A stretch of 50,499 nucleotides of DNA. Origin: Ruminococcus sp. (GTDB lineage Bacteria > Bacillota > Clostridia > Lachnospirales > Lachnospiraceae). Shown here in pieces: positions 24,672 to 32,876 of this stretch. The stretch covers positions 1 through 50,499 of the forward strand of contig JAMPIB010000022.1 in the NCBI GenBank assembly GCA_023663085.1, in the 5' to 3' direction. The position numbers and the translations under genes are program-made. Under the pieces are notes generated by a model that made no database searches, was not told the origin of the DNA, and worked only from the letters and a program-made list of their open reading frames with translations. The first letter of the stretch is position 1. The number at the start of each line of letters is the position of its first letter.

Positions 24672-24710
24672 TTTGAAGTGTGTAATTGTGGAACATGGAA
24701 AATATGTAAA

Positions 24711-24758
24711 AAAGAGACTGCCGCTTAGCGATAATCGTTAAGAGGGCGGTCTTTTTCC
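24711..24758 (+). terminator. Strong terminator after the CPBP gene
   Basis: GACTGCC (24716-24722) pairs with GGCGGTC (24745-24751), and within it CTTAGCGAT (24724-24732) pairs with ATCGTTAAG (24734-24742), each with one G-T pair. TTTTT follows directly and AAAGA precedes. Confidence 0.88.
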
Positions 24759-24780
24759 GCTTATATGGCGGAATCGACCG

Positions 24781-24841
24781 ACTGTCGCCAATTGATTGAA
24801 AGCATATGATATTTTTTATATCATTAGGAAGTGGCGACAGT
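24781..24841. repeat. 10-bp inverted repeat upstream of the LytTR gene (candidate operator)
   Basis: ACTGTCGCCA (24781-24790) and TGGCGACAGT (24832-24841) are perfect inverted copies 51 bases apart, close to five helical turns. Between them ATGATAT (24806-24812) and ATATCAT (24818-24824) form an A/T hairpin. Its position about 100 bases before an autonomous LytTR gene suggests an autoregulatory site, but LytTR proteins usually bind direct repeats, so a small mobile element is also possible. Confidence 0.55.
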
Positions 24842-24850
24842 GTAAAACAT

Positions 24851-24906
24851 TTCAGAGAGAATGCGAAGCATTCTCTGAATCGTCGCTGCCGAGCGACGAT
24901 TTTTTA
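24851..24906 (+). terminator. Double hairpin with terminator just before the LytTR gene
   Basis: AGAGAATGC (24856-24864) pairs with GCATTCTCT, then ATCGTCGC (24879-24886) pairs with GCGACGAT (24893-24900) and runs into TTTTTT. The terminator ends only about 33 bases before the LytTR start codon, so it either insulates the gene or acts as an attenuator in its leader. The GAATGC/GCATTC core recurs at 37422-37442. Confidence 0.8.
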
Positions 24907-24938
24907 TAATGGGGGCACAAGGAAAGAGAGGTGAGGAT

Positions 24939-25379
24939 ATGCAGATTGAAATTAAGGTCGATGATTCTTACGTCGAACCGAAAATCATCATTATGACGGC
25001 GGCGGTGACGGAAGAAATCCGGCATATTATGAAAAAATTATCAGAAGATGCACCGCAGATCATTTCCGGGATAAAAGATGATAAAGTCGAGGTACTCGAA
25101 TTGACCGACTTGGTCAGAATATATGCAAACACCGGAAAAGTTTATGCAGTTACCACAAAAGGGGAGTATACCTTAAGACGCAGATTATATGAGCTGGAAG
25201 AACGGCTGGATGTAAAATCTTTCGTCCGTATCTCCAATTCGGAGATCATTAATCTGAAAAAGGTAGATCATTTTGATCTGAGTTTTACGGGGACAATTTG
25301 TGTAAAAATGACAAATGGGGACGTGACTTATGTATCCAGACGTTACGTTTCCAGGATCAAAAAAATATTAGGAATATAG
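24939..25379 (+). CDS. LytTR-family DNA-binding regulator
   Basis: A 146-aa regulator without a receiver domain. The C-terminal LytTR domain (about 45-146) is recognised by IYANTGKVYAVTTKGEYTLRRRLYELE, then FVRISNSEIINLKKVDHF and the final TYVSRRYVSRIKKIL. Stand-alone LytTR genes followed by a DUF3021 membrane gene form autoregulated pairs in Firmicutes, where the membrane protein restrains the regulator. The ATG at 24939 is chosen for the AGAGGTGAGG before it; the open frame extends to 24909 without a site. A palindrome and terminator lie upstream. Confidence 0.92.
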   Translation: MQIEIKVDDSYVEPKIIIMTAAVTEEIRHIMKKLSEDAPQIISGIKDDKVEVLELTDLVRIYANTGKVYAVTTKGEYTLRRRLYELEERLDVKSFVRISNSEIINLKKVDHFDLSFTGTICVKMTNGDVTYVSRRYVSRIKKILGI

Positions 25380-25385
25380 TTAAAA

Positions 25386-25413
25386 AAATATGGTTAAAGA
25401 AATATGGTTAAAG
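25386..25413. repeat. 14-bp tandem duplication between LytTR and DUF3021 genes
   Basis: AAATATGGTTAAAG occurs twice in direct succession (25386-25399 and 25400-25413) just before the ribosome-binding region of the DUF3021 gene. It lengthens the intergenic spacing and creates upstream ATGs, and looks like a slippage product. Confidence 0.8.
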
Positions 25414-25430
25414 AAAGGCAGGTTTTGATT

Positions 25431-25907
25431 ATGAAAAAGAAAATTATCATGCGCGGCGTATTAGGCTTACCGATCGGCATTACAATAGGGTATCTGATCA
25501 CGATCATTATTTCTCTGGTCTGGGCGGAAGGCTATTATGCGCCCTGTGTTCCCGAACTGGTCACAGTCATGGGAAGTGAGATCAAAGCGGTTGTGGTACA
25601 GGCGCTGCTCTGCGGTCTGCTGGGTGTCGGTTTCGGCATCAGCGGCATCATATGGGAGATGGAAGAGTGGAGCATTGTAAAACAGACAGGAATCTATTTT
25701 CTCATCGTTTCCGTTATCATGATGCCAATCGCGTATCTTACGTACTGGATGGAACACAGTATAGCGGGATTTTTAAGTTATTTCGGTATTTTTGCGGTTA
25801 TTTTTGTGATCGTGTGGGTCATTATGTTCGTGAGCGGCAGGCGGAATGTCAGGAAATTGAATGATGGCCTGTATCGGAATAAAGAAGAGGGCGGAGGATG
25901 TTTTTAA
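25431..25907 (+). CDS. DUF3021 family membrane protein, partner of LytTR regulator
   Basis: A 158-aa membrane protein with four predicted helices: about 7-30, 45-65, 80-102 and 112-133. The short ends are charged, and the C-terminus is Lys/Glu rich and ends GGGCF. Size, topology and the position 51 bases after a LytTR gene match DUF3021. The start at 25431 follows AAAGGCAGG; an in-frame ATG at 25404 lies in the tandem duplication and is less likely. It probably controls the activity of the adjacent regulator at the membrane (known for related systems, inferred here). Confidence 0.85.
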   Translation: MKKKIIMRGVLGLPIGITIGYLITIIISLVWAEGYYAPCVPELVTVMGSEIKAVVVQALLCGLLGVGFGISGIIWEMEEWSIVKQTGIYFLIVSVIMMPIAYLTYWMEHSIAGFLSYFGIFAVIFVIVWVIMFVSGRRNVRKLNDGLYRNKEEGGGCF

Positions 25908-25940
25908 AGGAAGTTGTGCTGGCAGAAGCGAAAAGAGACA

Positions 25941-25972
25941 CTGGATAAACTAAGTGATACTTAGCTATCCAG
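25941..25972. terminator. Convergent hairpin at the end of prs and DUF3021
   Basis: CTGGATA (25941-25947) pairs with TATCCAG (25966-25972), with CTAAGT/ACTTAG nested inside. It covers the last codons of prs on the minus strand and lies after the DUF3021 gene on the plus strand. There is no long T-run on either side, so it is a modest bidirectional terminator. Confidence 0.5.
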
Positions 25973-27154
25973 CGCGTCCTCTTCCCTGTTATTATATTTT
26001 TCAAGAATATGCCGTATTTTTTCCGTAGGCGTATAGATATTGGACATGGAGGCGTCATGGTTCATGAAATTGATGATAGAAGCAATGAATTTGCTCATAT
26101 CCGCTTCCTGATAATAGGGCTTGTCTTTTAATTCCGGCGGCTGATAACACAGGTTCGTAGTAATGATACGGTCGAAGTAACAGTGTTCATAAGCCTCGTC
26201 AAAAGCATCCAGACCATCTGTGAACAGGCCGAACGTACAGCAGATAAAAACACGCTTGGCGTTCATTTTTTTCAATTGTTTGGCGGTATCGATCATACTG
26301 CCGCCCGAAGAGATCATATCGTCGATGACGATAACATCCTTGCCATCGACATTATCCCCCAGAAATTCATGAGCCACGATAGGGTTCTTGCCATTTACAA
26401 TTGTGGAATAATCGCGTCTTTTATAGAACATACCGGTATCCACGCCGAGTACGTTGGCGAAGTATACGGCTCTGTCGAGAGCGCCTTCATCCGGGCTGAT
26501 GACGATGGTGTGATCCTTGTCGATCAGCAGGTCGCCTGCGGTATGTAAAAGCGCACGCATAAACTGATAATGCGGCGTATAGTTATCAAATCCCTTTAAG
26601 GGAACGGAGTTTTGTACACGCGGATCGTGAGCGTCAAAGGTGATGAAGTTGGCAACGCCCATATTCATCAGTTCTTCTACCGCATAGGCGCAGTCTAAAG
26701 ATTCGCGTCCGTTTCTTTTATGTTGTCTTCCCTCGTATAAAAAAGGCATGATGACGTTGATACGGTGCGCCTTGCCGTTGATCGCGGAAATAATCCTCTT
26801 TAAGTCCTGATAATGATCGTCCGGCGACATATGATTCGTAAAACCGTTCATCTGATAGGTGATGCTGTGGTTGCAGACGTCCGTTAAGATAAAGATATCT
26901 TTTCCCCGGACGGAAGTATTTAAAACGGCTTTGCCCTCACCGCTCCCGAAGCGCGGACAATCCATCTTGATCAGATAGTCGTCTTCCATATAGCCGTAAA
27001 AGGCGGGGTCTTTTTTAAAACTGTTGTTCAGATTCTGGCGAAATTCCACCAGATAGCTGTTGATTCTATGGGCCAGAGGTAACGCGGCGTCCGTGGTGAT
27101 GATCTTGATCGGGGCGACCGGCATTGCTGTCTTTAGTTGTTCAATATTAGGCAT
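25961..27154 (-). CDS. prs: Ribose-phosphate pyrophosphokinase (long variant)
   Basis: A 397-aa PRPP synthetase, clearly longer than the usual 315 residues because of an N-terminal insertion region (about 1-110). It makes PRPP from ribose-5-phosphate and ATP for nucleotide, His and Trp synthesis. The PRPP-binding loop DVIVIDDMISSGGSM is intact, as are FDAHDPR and ISPDEGALDRA, a variant of the SPDxGG motif with Glu-Gly. Such long forms are common in Clostridia. The ATG at 27154 is preferred because GGAG lies 7 bases upstream; a TTG at 27166 overlaps that site. Transcribed divergently from the DUF512 gene. Confidence 0.93.
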   Translation of the reverse strand: MPNIEQLKTAMPVAPIKIITTDAALPLAHRINSYLVEFRQNLNNSFKKDPAFYGYMEDDYLIKMDCPRFGSGEGKAVLNTSVRGKDIFILTDVCNHSITYQMNGFTNHMSPDDHYQDLKRIISAINGKAHRINVIMPFLYEGRQHKRNGRESLDCAYAVEELMNMGVANFITFDAHDPRVQNSVPLKGFDNYTPHYQFMRALLHTAGDLLIDKDHTIVISPDEGALDRAVYFANVLGVDTGMFYKRRDYSTIVNGKNPIVAHEFLGDNVDGKDVIVIDDMISSGGSMIDTAKQLKKMNAKRVFICCTFGLFTDGLDAFDEAYEHCYFDRIITTNLCYQPPELKDKPYYQEADMSKFIASIINFMNHDASMSNIYTPTEKIRHILEKYNNREEDALDS

Positions 27155-27189
27155 AATGATCTCCAATCTGTAAAAAATCCGTCTCTTAT

Positions 27190-27218
27190 TTTATATCATT
27201 ATGCTAGTGACACGTCAA
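27190..27218 (-). promoter_or_regulatory. prs promoter
   Basis: On the minus strand: TTGACG (27218-27213), a 17-base spacer with TGA just before the -10, and TATAAA (27195-27190). Near-consensus sigma-A promoter; the predicted start lies about 30 bases upstream of the prs ATG. Confidence 0.75.
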
Positions 27219-27270
27219 GGGATTTATACTATGATTATGGTATGGCATAGACAAAGGAGACTGAAAAAAC

Positions 27271-28644
27271 ATGAAGCACGCTGCTCATATCATCAAGACT
27301 GTACAGGCCGCGTCAATTGCCGAAGAACTTGGCATTACGCCCAGAGATATCTTATTGCAGATAAACGGTATGGATATCACCGATATTTTTGATTATCAAT
27401 ATCTGGTACAGGACGAATATATAGAAGTTTTAATCCGTAAGCCGGATGGGGAAGAGTGGCTTTTGGAGATTGATAAAGAATATGAAGAAGATTTAGGTGT
27501 GGAATTTGAGAATGGTCTTATGGACGATTATCGTTCCTGTCATAATAAGTGTATTTTCTGTTTTATCGACCAGATGCCGAAGGGGATGCGTGATACGTTA
27601 TATTTTAAGGATGACGATTCCCGATTGTCTTTTTTACAGGGAAATTATGTGACGCTGACCAATATGTCCGACGAGGATATCGAAAGGGTCATACGCTATC
27701 ACTTATCGCCCATTAATATTTCCTTTCAGACGACCAATCCCGAACTGCGCTGCAAGATGTTGAATAACCGTTTTGCGGGAGAGGCGCTTGGGCAGGTGCA
27801 GAAACTTTATGACGCGGGCATCACCATGAACGGGCAGATCGTTCTGTGTAAAGGTATAAACGACGGGGAAGAGTTAGAAAGGAGTATTTCCGATCTGACG
27901 GCCTATCTGCCGCATTTAGAGAGCGTGTCGGTCGTGCCGGTCGGCCTGTCTAAACATCGGGACGGCCTTTTTCCGCTGGAACCGTTTGCAAAAGAAGACG
28001 CCATCGAGGTACTTGCGTGTATCCATAAATGGCAGCAAAAAATCTTCCCGCGCTATGGCACGCATTTTGTACATGCTTCTGACGAGTGGTATATTCTGGC
28101 AAAGCAGGAACTGCCGGAGGCGGAGCGTTATGATGGATATTTACAGCTGGAAAACGGCGTAGGGATGCTGCGTCTTTTGCTGGATGAATTTGAGGACGCC
28201 ATGCGCAGACTGCCGGCGGATGCGGGCGGCAGTCTGGAAAACAGCGAAGAGGCAGCGCAGTCCGGAAGTGCAGAGGAACTCTCGATTGTGACAGGGAAAC
28301 TGGCGTATCCGTATCTGGAGCGGATGGCCGGGCGCCTGATGGAGCGTTTTCCTCATCTTATGATACATGTTTACGCCATTACCAACGACTTTTTCGGCGA
28401 GCGCATCACGGTCTCCGGCCTTTTGACAGGACAGGATATCATCAGGCAGCTGCAGGGCAGAGAATTAGGAGAACGCATCCTTTTACCGCAGAATGTATTG
28501 CGCAGCGGAGAAGATTATTTTCTGGATGATATTACAATTTCTGAATTGGAAAAGACTTTACAAGTGAAGGCAGATATTGTAAAATCAAGCGGATATGATC
28601 TGGTTGATACAATATTAAAAAGGAAACGTGAAACGGAAGTTTAA
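27271..28644 (+). CDS. DUF512 protein with PDZ and radical-SAM-like Fe-S domain
   Basis: A 457-aa protein of the DUF512 family found in most Clostridia next to der. An N-terminal PDZ-like domain (about 1-75: IAEELGITPRDILLQINGMDI) is followed by a CX3CX2C cluster (Cys90, Cys94, Cys97 in CHNKCIFCFIDQMPKGMR) of radical SAM type, a barrel region and the C-terminal DUF512 part (LPQNVLRSGEDYFLDDI). The function is not established. Conserved linkage to the ribosome-assembly GTPase gene der suggests a housekeeping role. AAAGGAG precedes the ATG by 11 bases. Confidence 0.88.
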   Translation: MKHAAHIIKTVQAASIAEELGITPRDILLQINGMDITDIFDYQYLVQDEYIEVLIRKPDGEEWLLEIDKEYEEDLGVEFENGLMDDYRSCHNKCIFCFIDQMPKGMRDTLYFKDDDSRLSFLQGNYVTLTNMSDEDIERVIRYHLSPINISFQTTNPELRCKMLNNRFAGEALGQVQKLYDAGITMNGQIVLCKGINDGEELERSISDLTAYLPHLESVSVVPVGLSKHRDGLFPLEPFAKEDAIEVLACIHKWQQKIFPRYGTHFVHASDEWYILAKQELPEAERYDGYLQLENGVGMLRLLLDEFEDAMRRLPADAGGSLENSEEAAQSGSAEELSIVTGKLAYPYLERMAGRLMERFPHLMIHVYAITNDFFGERITVSGLLTGQDIIRQLQGRELGERILLPQNVLRSGEDYFLDDITISELEKTLQVKADIVKSSGYDLVDTILKRKRETEV

Positions 28645-28689
28645 AAAGAGCGCAGGCTTGCAGGCCAGACAGGAATAGGAGGATTGCAA

Positions 28690-30027
28690 GTGGGAAAGAA
28701 AAGATCCATGCCGATCGTGGCGGTGGTAGGCAGACCGAATGTAGGGAAATCGACGCTGTTCAACGCCTTGGCGGGAGAGAAGATATCTATTGTCAAAGAT
28801 ACGCCGGGAATTACCAGAGACAGAATTTATGCGGATGTTTCCTGGCTGAATATGAATTTTACATTGATTGATACGGGCGGTATCGAGCCGGAGAGCAAGG
28901 ATGTTATTTTGAGGCAGATGCGTGAGCAGGCGCAGATCGCCATTGATACCGCGGACGTCATTATTTTTATGACGGATGTCAAACAGGGCCTTGTGGATAC
29001 GGATTTCAAGGTGGCGGATATGCTGCGACGTTCCGGAAAGCCTGTTGTACTGGCGGTCAATAAAGTGGATGATTTTCATAAATATATGGCGGATGTGTAT
29101 GAGTTTTATAATCTGGGGATCGGTGAACCGTTCGCCATTTCTTCGGTCAATAAACTCGGTTTCGGCGAACTGCTCGACGAAGTGGCTTCATATTTTGATA
29201 AAAAGACGGCTGTGGAGGAAGAGGATGATCGCATCAAGATCGCGGTAGTCGGTAAACCGAATGTCGGCAAATCTTCTATCATTAATAAACTGATCGGGGA
29301 AAATCGGGTAATTGTCTCCGACATTGCCGGAACGACGCGCGACGCCGTAGATACGGAAGTTACTTATCACGGAAAAGAATATGTCTTTATCGACACGGCA
29401 GGACTGCGGCGTAAGAATAAAATTAAGGAAGAACTGGAGCGTTATATGATAATCCGCACCGTCACGGCGGTAGAGCGGGCCGATATCGTGGTACTGGTGA
29501 TCGACGCGGTGGAGGGCGTGACCGAGCAGGACGCCAAAATAGCTGGGATTGCCCACGACAGAGGAAAGGCGACCATTATTGCCGTTAATAAATGGGATGC
29601 CATAGAAAAAAATGACAAGAGTGTCAATCAGTTCACACAGAAAGTCAGACAGATCTTATCGTTTATGACATATGCGGAGGTTACTTTTATCTCGGCGCTG
29701 ACCGGACAGCGGCTTTTTAAATTGTACGAACTGATCGACGCGGTATATGAGAACCATGCGATGCGTGTGGCGACGGGCGTTTTAAACGAGATCATGGCGG
29801 AAGCGGTGGCCATGCAGCAGCCGCCTTCCGATAAAGGAAAGAGACTGCGTCTGTATTATATTACGCAGGTGGCTGTGAAACCGCCGACATTCGTCATTTT
29901 TGTCAACGATAAGGAACTGATGCATTTTTCCTATACAAGGTATATAGAGAATCAGATTCGGGAAACCTTCGGCTTCAAGGGGACGCCGCTTAAATTTTTT
30001 ATCAGGGAAAGAAAGGAAAGGAAGTAA
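28690..30027 (+). CDS. der: Ribosome biogenesis GTPase Der (EngA)
   Basis: A 445-aa tandem GTPase essential for 50S assembly. Two G domains are visible: the first P-loop GRPNVGKST near 15-23, and the second GKPNVGKSS near residue 186, each with DTGGIE or DTAGLRRK switch II and NKVD/NKWD motifs. The C-terminal KH-like domain contains PPTFVIFVNDKELMHFSYTRYIENQIRE. The GTG at 28690 lies 7 bases after AGGAGG (28677-28682), whereas the TTG at 28684 is one base away, so GTG is chosen. plsY starts two bases downstream. Confidence 0.97.
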   Translation: MGKKRSMPIVAVVGRPNVGKSTLFNALAGEKISIVKDTPGITRDRIYADVSWLNMNFTLIDTGGIEPESKDVILRQMREQAQIAIDTADVIIFMTDVKQGLVDTDFKVADMLRRSGKPVVLAVNKVDDFHKYMADVYEFYNLGIGEPFAISSVNKLGFGELLDEVASYFDKKTAVEEEDDRIKIAVVGKPNVGKSSIINKLIGENRVIVSDIAGTTRDAVDTEVTYHGKEYVFIDTAGLRRKNKIKEELERYMIIRTVTAVERADIVVLVIDAVEGVTEQDAKIAGIAHDRGKATIIAVNKWDAIEKNDKSVNQFTQKVRQILSFMTYAEVTFISALTGQRLFKLYELIDAVYENHAMRVATGVLNEIMAEAVAMQQPPSDKGKRLRLYYITQVAVKPPTFVIFVNDKELMHFSYTRYIENQIRETFGFKGTPLKFFIRERKERK

Positions 30028-30028
30028 A

Positions 30029-30703
30029 GTGGAACGGCTTATTTGTTTAGCGATCGGTTATGTTTTCGGTCTTTTTCAGACCGCTTATATTTATGGAAAA
30101 CTTCACGGGATTGATATCCGCAATTACGGCAGCGGAAATGCGGGCACCACGAATACGCTGCGGGTGCTCGGTACGAAAGCGGGCCTTATCGTCTTATTCG
30201 GGGATATCGCCAAATGTATTTTAGCCATTGTCATCACAGGTCTTTTATTTGGGAAAAATCATGCGGATATCATTTATCTGCTAAAGATCTATGCGGCGGC
30301 AGGCGCCATACTCGGACACAATTTTCCCTTTTATCTGCATTTTAAGGGAGGAAAGGGAATCGCGGCCACGGCGGGACTGATCCTTTCGTTTCATCCGTAT
30401 TTTATCCCCATGGGCGTGATACTGTTCTTCGGGGCATTTTTTACCACGCATTATGTATCGCTCGGTTCGCTGCTCGTCTATGCGGGATTTATGATCGAGA
30501 TGGTGATACTCGGACAAAAAGGGATATTCGGCCTCATGGATCAGGCGCATCTGAATGAGATGTATGTGGTCGCCGCGCTGTTGACCATTATGGCCTACTA
30601 TAAGCACAGGGAGAATATTGGCCGCCTGATAAGGGGAGAAGAGCGCAAGACTTATCTGACACATAAAAATAAAGAGGAACATACGGAAGGGGAAACAAAA
30701 TGA
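30029..30703 (+). CDS. plsY: Glycerol-3-phosphate acyltransferase PlsY
   Basis: A 224-aa membrane enzyme transferring acyl groups from acyl-phosphate to glycerol-3-phosphate, the first step of phospholipid synthesis. The three PlsY motifs are present: the N-terminal SGNAGTTNTLR motif, GHNFPFYLHFKGGKGIA in the middle, and the glycine/asparagine region after it. About five TM helices. The start is GTG. It follows der by two bases and overlaps the next gene by four (ATGA), so the three are translationally coupled. Confidence 0.96.
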   Translation: MERLICLAIGYVFGLFQTAYIYGKLHGIDIRNYGSGNAGTTNTLRVLGTKAGLIVLFGDIAKCILAIVITGLLFGKNHADIIYLLKIYAAAGAILGHNFPFYLHFKGGKGIAATAGLILSFHPYFIPMGVILFFGAFFTTHYVSLGSLLVYAGFMIEMVILGQKGIFGLMDQAHLNEMYVVAALLTIMAYYKHRENIGRLIRGEERKTYLTHKNKEEHTEGETK

Positions 30704-31038
30704 ACGATACGATTGATATTTTATGTATGTTGTGCGGGGCCTATCTGCTCTATACGGGATTGGTCATGAAGGTACAGGGGAAGATCGTCGGATATGTTGT
30801 CCTGCGGAAAAACACGGATGAAAATTCTATCCGTGATAAAGAAGGCTTTGTCAGGTATCTGTATCTGAAACTGATATTGATCGGAGTGATCATTATGATA
30901 ACGGCAATCATCAGTCTGTTTGACAGTTATATGGGACTGCCGAAGATCACCTCCGCGCTCACCGGCATTGTATTCCTGGCGGCGATCATCGCCTACGCCG
31001 TTTTCGTCAATAAGGCGCTGAAGAAGTATTGTAACTAA
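30700..31038 (+). CDS. Small three-helix membrane protein of unknown function
   Basis: A 112-aa protein I do not recognise with confidence. It has three hydrophobic segments, about 5-24, 52-72 and 82-103, separated by a charged loop (RKNTDENSIRDKEGF), and a basic C-terminus. It overlaps plsY by ATGA, so it is made together with it. The size and layout resemble DUF3784-like membrane proteins, but this is only a guess. A large inverted repeat follows the stop codon. Confidence 0.7.
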   Translation: MNDTIDILCMLCGAYLLYTGLVMKVQGKIVGYVVLRKNTDENSIRDKEGFVRYLYLKLILIGVIIMITAIISLFDSYMGLPKITSALTGIVFLAAIIAYAVFVNKALKKYCN

Positions 31039-31048
31039 GTAAGGAAAG

Positions 31049-31195
31049 CAGGGGAACAGAGAAAAAAGTTTCTGCCTCAAGGCACGCTCTCGCTCCGTGA
31101 AAAATCGCAACAGTGCTAAGCTCGTGAAGAACCTTGCTAACCACTGGCGTTTTTCAAGGGCCTTTCAGCAGAATCTTTTTTTCTCTGTTCCCCTG
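31049..31195. repeat. 147-bp imperfect fold-back element / bidirectional terminator
   Basis: The outer arm CAGGGGAACAGAGAAAAAAG (31049-31068) is complementary to 31175-31195 with one extra T, and the pairing continues with TTCTGC (31070-31075) to GCAGAA (31168-31173). Inside, TGAAAAATCGC (31098-31108) pairs with GCGTTTTTCA (31147-31156) and CAGTG (31111-31115) with CACTG (31142-31146). A/T runs on both outer arms suit termination from either side of this convergent gene pair. The size also fits a MITE-like element. Confidence 0.75.
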
Positions 31196-31210
31196 TTTTG
31201 CGGTGTATTT

Positions 31211-32584
31211 CTAACGTTCCTCCATCGGAACATAAGTACGGTCTTGACAGATCGGCTTATAGGCCGGACGGATGATCTTACCGTTGTTGGCAAGTTCTTC
31301 CATTCTGTGTGCGCTCCATCCGGCGATCCTGGCGATGGCAAAGATCGGCGTATAGAGTTCTTTCGGCAGATTCAGCATACTGTAAACGAAACCGGAGTAA
31401 AAGTCTACGTTGATGCTGACGCCCTTATAAATCTGACGCTCTTTGGAAATGACTTCGGGAGCCAGACGTTCTACGAGAGAGTAGAGCGCAAACTCTTCCT
31501 GTAATCCTTTTTCTTCCGACAATTTTTCCACGAAAGATTTAAAGATGACAGCCCTCGGATCGGATTTGGAATATACGGCATGGCCGACACCGTAGATCAG
31601 TCCGGCGTGGTCGAAGGCGTCTTTATGCAGCAGTTTGGCCAGATAGTCGGCAACCATGCCTTCATTCGTCCAGTCGGAGACCTGCTGTTTCATATCGTCA
31701 AACATCTGTACGACTTTGATGTTGGCGCCGCCGTGCCTCGGCCCTTTCAGGGAACCGATCGCCGCCGCGATAACGGAATAGGTATCCGTCAGAGAGGAAG
31801 TGACAACATGGGTCGTAAAGGTAGAGTTGTTACCGCCGCCGTGCTCCATATGCAGGACAAGGGCAATATCCAGGATCTTGGCTTCTAACGGCGTATAGGC
31901 GCTGTCGGGGCGTAAGATATGTAAGATATTTTCCGCAGTGGACAGTTCCTGTTTCGGCTGGTGGATGAACAGACTCTTGCCATCATGATAGTGGCTGTAT
32001 GCCTGATAACCATAGATAGAAAGCAGAGGGAACAGACTGATGAGCTGTAAACACTGTCTGAGGACGTTGGGCAGAGAAGTATCATCCGCCCTGTCATCAT
32101 AGGAATACAGGGTCAGCACGCTCCTTGCCAGAGTGTTCATCATATCGTTACTGGGCGCTTTCATAATAATATCGCGCACGAAGCTGGTAGGAAGGGAACG
32201 ATAACCGGCTAAAAGCGATTTAAACATTTCCAGTTCCTTTGCATCCGGCAGTTTATCAAAAAGTAACAGGTAAGTAATTTCTTCATAGCCGAAGTTAGAG
32301 TCTTTGTCAAAACCATTAACGAGGTCCTTTACATCATATCCCCTGTAAAAAAGTCGTCCGTGGGTAGGTACCTGAACGCCGTCTACTATTTTATTCGCGC
32401 GCACATCGGAGATGTTCGTCAGTCCTGCCAGCACACCTTTGCCGTTTAAGTCGCGCAGTCCGCGCTTTACATCATATTTGGTGAACAATTCCGTATCAAT
32501 AACGCCTGCCTGTTTACTCATATTAGCAAGACGAAAAATTTCTGGTGTAATTTCCGAATAGCTGTTATGATCCATCATATACAT
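31211..32584 (-). CDS. gltA: Citrate synthase
   Basis: A 457-aa citrate synthase condensing oxaloacetate and acetyl-CoA. Catalytic histidines lie in HMEHGGGNNSTFT and GVGHAVYSKSDPR, with GSLKGPRHGGAN between and the aspartate in NVDFYSGFVY. It is somewhat longer than the usual 370-430 residues through an N-terminal extension, the form common in Lachnospiraceae. On the minus strand GGAGG lies 8 bases before the ATG. Transcribed divergently from deoC, with a hairpin near the 5' end of its leader. Confidence 0.96.
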   Translation of the reverse strand: MYMMDHNSYSEITPEIFRLANMSKQAGVIDTELFTKYDVKRGLRDLNGKGVLAGLTNISDVRANKIVDGVQVPTHGRLFYRGYDVKDLVNGFDKDSNFGYEEITYLLLFDKLPDAKELEMFKSLLAGYRSLPTSFVRDIIMKAPSNDMMNTLARSVLTLYSYDDRADDTSLPNVLRQCLQLISLFPLLSIYGYQAYSHYHDGKSLFIHQPKQELSTAENILHILRPDSAYTPLEAKILDIALVLHMEHGGGNNSTFTTHVVTSSLTDTYSVIAAAIGSLKGPRHGGANIKVVQMFDDMKQQVSDWTNEGMVADYLAKLLHKDAFDHAGLIYGVGHAVYSKSDPRAVIFKSFVEKLSEEKGLQEEFALYSLVERLAPEVISKERQIYKGVSINVDFYSGFVYSMLNLPKELYTPIFAIARIAGWSAHRMEELANNGKIIRPAYKPICQDRTYVPMEER

Positions 32585-32676
32585 GATATCGGCCTCCTTT
32601 CAAGTAGTTTACGAGTTACGATTACAGAAGCAACTGCGTAAATCATTGCAATTAAGAGTTGCATAGTAATTCTTAT

Positions 32677-32700
32677 AACGCAGACTGCCAAGTCTGCGTT
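32677..32700 (-). promoter_or_regulatory. Stem-loop at the 5' end of the gltA leader
   Basis: AACGCAGACT (32677-32686) and AGTCTGCGTT (32691-32700) form a 10-bp perfect stem with a four-base loop. It starts about where the gltA transcript should start, so it would cap the 5' end of an mRNA leader of roughly 110 bases. This could protect the message or mark an operator. Confidence 0.6.
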
Positions 32701-32701
32701 T

Positions 32702-32711
32702 ATTATAGCAT
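32702..32711 (-). promoter_or_regulatory. gltA promoter (extended -10)
   Basis: On the minus strand TATAAT lies at 32707-32702, preceded by TG and one base, an extended -10. I see no good -35 at 16-18 bases, so recognition probably depends on the extended -10 or an activator. Confidence 0.6.
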
Positions 32712-32839
32712 GAAAATCGTCTCAAAAGATAAAAATGAATAAAAATTTTAGAAAGTTTTAACATATTGGACAATTCTATTGTATATTGCGAATGCGGGAA
32801 AAAGGTATTAAAATAAGAAACAGAGAGTAAGAAACAGAG

Positions 32840-32861
32840 TGTGAAAAATAAATTTTTCACA
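32840..32861. promoter_or_regulatory. 22-bp palindrome ahead of deoC (candidate operator)
   Basis: TGTGAAAAAT (32840-32849) and ATTTTTCACA (32852-32861) are perfect inverted copies with AA between. It lies 15 bases before the first deoC ATG. A pair of AAGAAACAGAG direct repeats (32815-32825, 32829-32839) adjoins it. It could be a repressor site or an mRNA hairpin. The spacing differs from the CRP consensus. Confidence 0.6.
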
Positions 32862-32876
32862 GGCTGAGAGAAAGGC

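Noticed and set aside
24905-24910. TATAAT right after the T6 tail as the LytTR promoter
   Set aside because: No -35 element at the right distance; the bases are part of the terminator tail. An activator-dependent promoter remains possible but is not shown.
32840-32861. CRP-type site TGTGA-N6-TCACA before deoC
   Set aside because: The half-sites are 12 bases apart rather than 6, so the spacing does not fit CRP; kept only as a generic palindrome.
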